This document shows positions 51,401 through 55,682 of a DNA stretch of 55,682 bases, in pieces. Both the position numbers and the translations under genes were made by a program. Position 1 is the stretch's first letter. The number at the start of each line of letters is the position of its first letter. The notes beneath the pieces are model-generated. The model worked only from the letters and a program-made list of their open reading frames with translations, was not told the origin of the DNA and searched no databases. The DNA comes from Cyanophora paradoxa. Its lineage: Eukaryota; Glaucocystophyceae; Cyanophorales; Cyanophoraceae. The stretch spans positions 1-55,682 of the forward strand of contig QPMI01000324.1 in NCBI GenBank assembly GCA_004431415.1. The letters are read 5' to 3'.

Positions 51401-54400
51401 AGGAAACATTCAAGTCCCCAAACACTCGGCAGGGATCCCACTTGGAAGGGCAGAGCCTCTTACAGGGCCTCTGCTGGGCAGGGTGCACCTGCCTAAGGCT
51501 AGCGCCTTGTGCATGTTCCCCCTAGAAAGGTTTTGTGTGCACCTGACCTCGCTGTTGTGGGCCCAACGGGAATTCAAACTGACCAGGGCTAAGAGGGAGT
51601 GAACCCAGGAAACATTCAAGTCCCCAAACACTCGGCAGGGATCCCACTTGGAAGGGCAGAGCCTCTTACAGGGCCTCTGCTGGGCAGGGTGCACCTGCCT
51701 AAGGCTAGCGCCTTGTGCATGTTCCCCCTGGAAAGGTTTTGTGTGCACCTGACCTTGCTTTTGTGGGCCCGACGGGAATTCAAACTGACCAGGGCTAAGA
51801 GGGAGTGAACCCAGGAAACATTCAAGTCCCCAAACACTCGGCAGGGATCCCACTTGGAAGGGCAGAGCCTCGTACAGGGCCTCTGCTGGGCAGGGTGCAC
51901 CTGCCTAAGGCTAGCGCCTTGTGCATGTTCCCCCTGGAAAGGTTTGTGTGCACCTGACCTTGCTTTGTGGGCCCGACGGGAATTCAAACTGACCAGGGCT
52001 AAGAGGGAGTGAACCCAGGAAACATTCAAGTCCCCAAACACTCGGCAGGGATCCCACTTGGAAGGGCAGAGCCTCTTAAGGGCCTCTGCTGGGCAGGGTG
52101 CACCTGCCTAAGGCTAGCGCCTTGTGCATGTTCCCCCTGGAAAGGTTTTGTGTGCACCTGACCTTGCTTTTGTGGGCCCAACGGGAATTCAAACTGACCA
52201 GGGCTAAGAGGAGTGAACCCAGGAAACATTCAAGTCCCCAAACACTCGGCAGGGATCCCACTTGGAAGGGCAGAGCCTCTTACAGGGCCTCTGCTGGGCA
52301 GGGTGCACCTGCCTAAGGCTAGCGCCTTGTGCATGTTCCCCTGGAAAGGTTTTGTGTGCACCTGACCTTGCTTTTGTGGGCCCGACGGGAATTCAAACTG
52401 ACCAGGGCTAAGAAGGAGTGAACCCAGGAAACATTCAAGTCCCCAAACACTCGGCAGGGATCCCACTTGGATGGGCAGAGCCTCTTAGAGGGCCACTGCT
52501 GGGCAGGGTGCACCTGCCTAAGGCTAGCGCCTTGTGCATGTTCCCCCTGGAAAGGTTTTGTGTGCACCTGACCTTGCTTTGTGGGCCCGACGGGAATTCA
52601 AACTGACCAGGGCTAAGAGGGAGTGAACCAGGGAAACATTCAAGTCCCCAAACACTCGGAGGGATCCCACTTGGAAGGGCAGAGCCTCGTACAGGGCCTC
52701 TGCTGGGCAGGGTGCACCTGCCTAAGGCTAGCGCCTTGTGCATGTTCCCCTGGAAAGGTTTGTGTGCACCTGACCTTGCTTTGTGGGCCCGACGGGAATT
52801 CAAACTGACCAGGCTAAGAGGAGTGAACCCAGGAAACATTCAAGTCCCCAAACACTCGGCAGGGATCCCACTTGGAAGGGCAGAGCCTCTTACAGGGCCT
52901 CTGCTGGGCAGGGTGCACCTGCCTAAGGCTAGCGCCTTGTGCATGTTCCCCTGGAAAGGTTTTGTGTGCACCTGACCTTGCTTTGTGGGCCCGACGGGAA
53001 TTCAAACTGACCAGGGCTAAGAGGGAGTGAACCAGGGAAACATTCAAGTCCCCAAACACTCGGCAGGGATCCCACTTGGAAGGGCAGAGCCTCTTACAGG
53101 GCCTCTGCTGGGCAGGGTGCACCTGCCTAAGGCTAGCGCCTTGTGCATGTTCCCCCTGGAAAGGTTTTGTGTGCACCTGACCTTGCTTTTGTGGGCCCAA
53201 CGGGAATTCAAACTGACCAGGGCTAAGAGGGAGTGAACCCAGGAAACATTCAAGTCCCCAAACACTCGGCAGGGATCCCACTTGGAAGGGCAGAGCCTCG
53301 TACAGGGCCTCTGCTGGGCAGGGTGCACCTGCCTAAGGCTAGCGCCTTGTGCATGTTCCCCCTGGAAAGGTTTTGTGTGCACCTGACCTTGCTTTTGTGG
53401 GCCCGACGGGAATTCAAACTGACCAGGGCTAAGAGGAGTGAACCCAGGAAACATTCAAGTCCCCAAACACTCGGCAGGGATCCCACTTGGAAGGCAGAGC
53501 CTCGTACAGGGCCTCTGCTGGGCAGGGTGCACCTGCCTAAGGCTAGCGCCTTGTGCATGTTCCCCCTGGAAAGGTTTTGTGTGCACCTGACCTTGCTTTT
53601 GTGGGCCCGACGGGAATTCAAACTGACCAGGGCTAAGAGGAGTGAACCCAGGAAACATTCAAGTCCCCAAACACTCGGCAGGGATCCCACTTGGAAGGGC
53701 AGAGCCTCGTACAGGGCCTCTGCTGGGCAGGGTGCACCTGCCTAAGGCTAGCGCCTTGTGCATGTTCCCCCTGGAAAGGTTTTGTGTGCACCTGACCTTG
53801 CTTTTGTGGGCCCAACGGGAATTCAAACTGACCAGGGCTAAGAGGGAGTGAACCAGGGAAACATTCAAGTCCCCAAACACTCGGCAGGGATCCCACTTGG
53901 AAGGGCAGAGCCTCGTACAGGGCCTCTGCTGGGCAGGGTGCACCTGCCTAAGGCTAGCGCCTTGTGCATGTTCCCCCTGGAAAGGTTTTGTGTGCACCTG
54001 ACCTTGCTTTTGTGGGCCCAACGGGAATTCAAACTGACCAGGGCTAAGAGGAGTGAACCCAGGAAACATTCAAGTCCCCAAACACTCGGCAGGGATCCCA
54101 CTTGGAAGGGCAGAGCCTCTTACAGGGCCTCTGCTGGGCAGGGTGCACCTGCCTAAGGCTAGCGCCTTGTGCATGTTCCCCCTGGAAAGTTTTGTGTGCA
54201 CCTGACCTTGCTTTTGTGGGCCCGACGGGAATTCAAACTGACCAGGGCTAAGAGGAGTGAACCCAGGAAACATTCAAGTCCCCAAACACTCGGCAGGGAT
54301 CCCACTTGGAAGGGCAGAGCCTCTTACAGGGCCTCTGCTGGGCAGGGTGCACCTGCCTAAGGCTAGCGCCTTGTGCATGTTCCCCCTGGAAAGGTTTTGT

Positions 54401-55615
54401 GTGCACCTGACCTTGCTTTTGTGGGCCCGACGGGAATTCAAACTGACCAGGGCTAAGAGGAGTGAACCCAGGAAACATTCAAGTCCCCAAACACTCGGCA
54501 GGGATCCCACTTGGAAGGGCAGAGCCTCGTACAGGGCCTCTGCTGGGCAGGGTGCACCTGCCTAAGGCTAGCGCCTTGTGCATGTTCCCCCTGGAAAGGT
54601 TTTGTGTGCACCTGACCTTGCTTTTGTGGGCCCACGGGAATTCAAACTGACCAGGGCTAAGAGGGAGTGAACCAGGGAAACATTCAAGTCCCCAAACACT
54701 CGGCAGGGATCCCACTTGGAAGGGCAGAGCCTTGTACAGGGCCTCTGCTGGGCAGGGTGCACCTGCCTAAGGCTAGCGCCTTGTGCATGGTCCCCCTGGA
54801 AAGGTTTTGTGTGCACCTGACCTTGCTTTGTGGGCCCACGGGAATTCAAACTGACCAGGGCTAAGAGGAGTGAACCCAGGAAACATTCAAGTCCCCAAAC
54901 ACTCGGCAGGGATCCCACTTGGAGGGCAGAGCCTCTTACAGGCCTCTGCTGGGCAGGGTGCACCTGCCTAAGGCTAGCACCTTGTGCATGTTCCCCCTGG
55001 AAAGGTTTTGTGTGCACCTGACCTTGCTTTTGTGGGCCCGACGGGAATTCAAACTGACCAGGGCTAAGAGGGAGTGAACCCAGGAAACATTCAAGTCCCC
55101 AAACACTCGGCAGGGATCCCACTTGGATGGGCAGAGCCTCTTAGAGGGCCACTGCTGGGCAGGGTGCACCTGCCTAAGGCTAGCGCCTTGTGCATGTTCC
55201 CCCTGGAAAGGTTTTGTGTGCACCTGACCTTGCTTTTGTGGGCCCAACGGGAATTCAAACTGACCAGGGCTAAGAGGAGTGAACCCAGGAAACATTCAAG
55301 TCCCCAAACACTCGGCAGGGATCCCACTTGGAAGGGCAGAGCCTCGTACAGGGCCTCTGCTGGGCAGGGTGCACCTGCCTAAGGCTAGCGCCTTGTGCAT
55401 GTTCCCCCTGGAAAGGTTTTGTGTGCACCTGACCTTGCTTTTGTGGGCCCGACGGGAATTCAAACTGACCAGGGCTAAGAAGGAGTGAACCCCGGAAACA
55501 TTCAAGTCCCCAAACACTCGGCAGGGATCCCACTTGGAAGGGCAGAGCCTCGTACAGGGCCTCTGCTGGGCAGGGTGCACCTGCCTAAGGCTAGCGCCTT
55601 GTGCATGTTCCCCCC
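42455..55615 (+). repeat. 206-bp satellite array, about 64 tandem copies
   Basis: The unit starts at GGATCCCACTTGGAAGGGCA and runs through GGGCAGGGTGCACCTGCC, TAAGGCTAGCGCCTTGTGCA, TGTTCCCCCTGGAAAGG, CGACGGGAATTCAAACTGAC and AACATTCAAGTCCCCAAACA. Most copies are 205-206 bp and over 95% alike by eye; the first unit at the left edge is the most diverged, as usual at array borders. Each unit has a hairpin-capable AAGGCTAGCGCCTT. A 62-70 codon frame is open on both strands in nearly every unit, but 206 is not a multiple of three and frames shift between units, so I read these as by-products. The near-nucleosomal unit length fits a centromeric or heterochromatic satellite, which is inference only. 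Confidence 0.95.
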
Positions 55616-55661
55616 AAATCTCTCTGGGGGAATATGCACAAGGTGCTAGCCTTAGGCAGAG
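55581..55661. repeat. Inverted turn-around at the right end of the satellite
   Basis: The last unit stops at a C tract (55,611-55,615). After AAATCTCTCT the sequence GGGGGAATATGCACAAGG and CTAGCCTTAGGCAGAGG is the reverse complement of the satellite segment just passed, with a few changes. The window ends 21 bp later, so it may be a single inverted fragment or the start of an inverted array. Confidence 0.75.
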
Positions 55662-55682
55662 GACCCACCCAACAGCAAGTCA

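Noticed and set aside
42455-55615. A CRISPR array or a repeat-protein gene in the tandem array
   Set aside because: The whole 206-bp unit is repeated with no unique spacers. Frames shift every unit because 206 is not a multiple of three and both strands are equally open, so neither a CRISPR nor a coding reading holds.

Overview
The window reads as nuclear DNA of a GC-rich, intron-bearing eukaryote, most likely a marine microalga. The evidence is spliced genes with short GC-rich introns, two full-size LINE retrotransposons, many dispersed repeats and a long satellite array. There are no bacterial operons and no convincing functional rRNA or tRNA genes. I cannot name the species. The intron donors (mostly GTGCGCC or GTTCGCC) recall algae with introner-type intron spreading, such as Aureococcus and Micromonas, but that is only an analogy.

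Region 1 (1-10.1 kb) is the gene-bearing part and the most interesting. A multi-exon minus-strand gene ends in a superfamily-3-helicase-like ATPase domain. It is divergent from a multi-exon plus-strand gene of unknown function whose first four exons join cleanly in frame. That second gene converges, across a strong hairpin, on an intronless lambda-exonuclease/YqaJ-type nuclease. The nuclease is divergent from two intronless tandem genes for paralogous proteins of unknown family. An SF3 ATPase, a YqaJ nuclease and compact intronless genes together suggest a virus- or large-DNA-transposon-derived module in the host genome. No capsid, polymerase or integrase is recognisable here, so this stays an inference.

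Region 2 (10.1-27.6 kb) is repeat-rich. It holds a LINE on the minus strand (about 12.8-19.3 kb; endonuclease, reverse transcriptase, RNase H), two direct copies of a roughly 1-kb dispersed repeat (repeat A), a MITE-like 257-bp element with perfect 19-bp inverted ends, a 331-bp tandem duplication in a proline-rich reading frame, and a frameshifted unknown gene.

Region 3 (26.1-37.3 kb) is framed by 1.47-kb inverted arms. Between them a second LINE (27,923-34,960) has split a copy of a poly-C-ended dispersed repeat (repeat B). This fixes both ends of the LINE: it starts 17 nt before its ATG and is broken by two in-frame stops.

Region 4 (37.3-42.4 kb) holds an inverted copy of repeat A, several minisatellites, two oppositely oriented arrays of a palindrome-rich 107-bp repeat, and a tRNA-like sequence. 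Region 5 (42.45-55.6 kb) is about 64 tandem copies of a 206-bp satellite, ending in a short inverted turn-around at the right edge. Single-base contractions recur in Region 1 genes and in blocks of the satellite, so some frameshifts may be sequencing or assembly errors rather than mutations.
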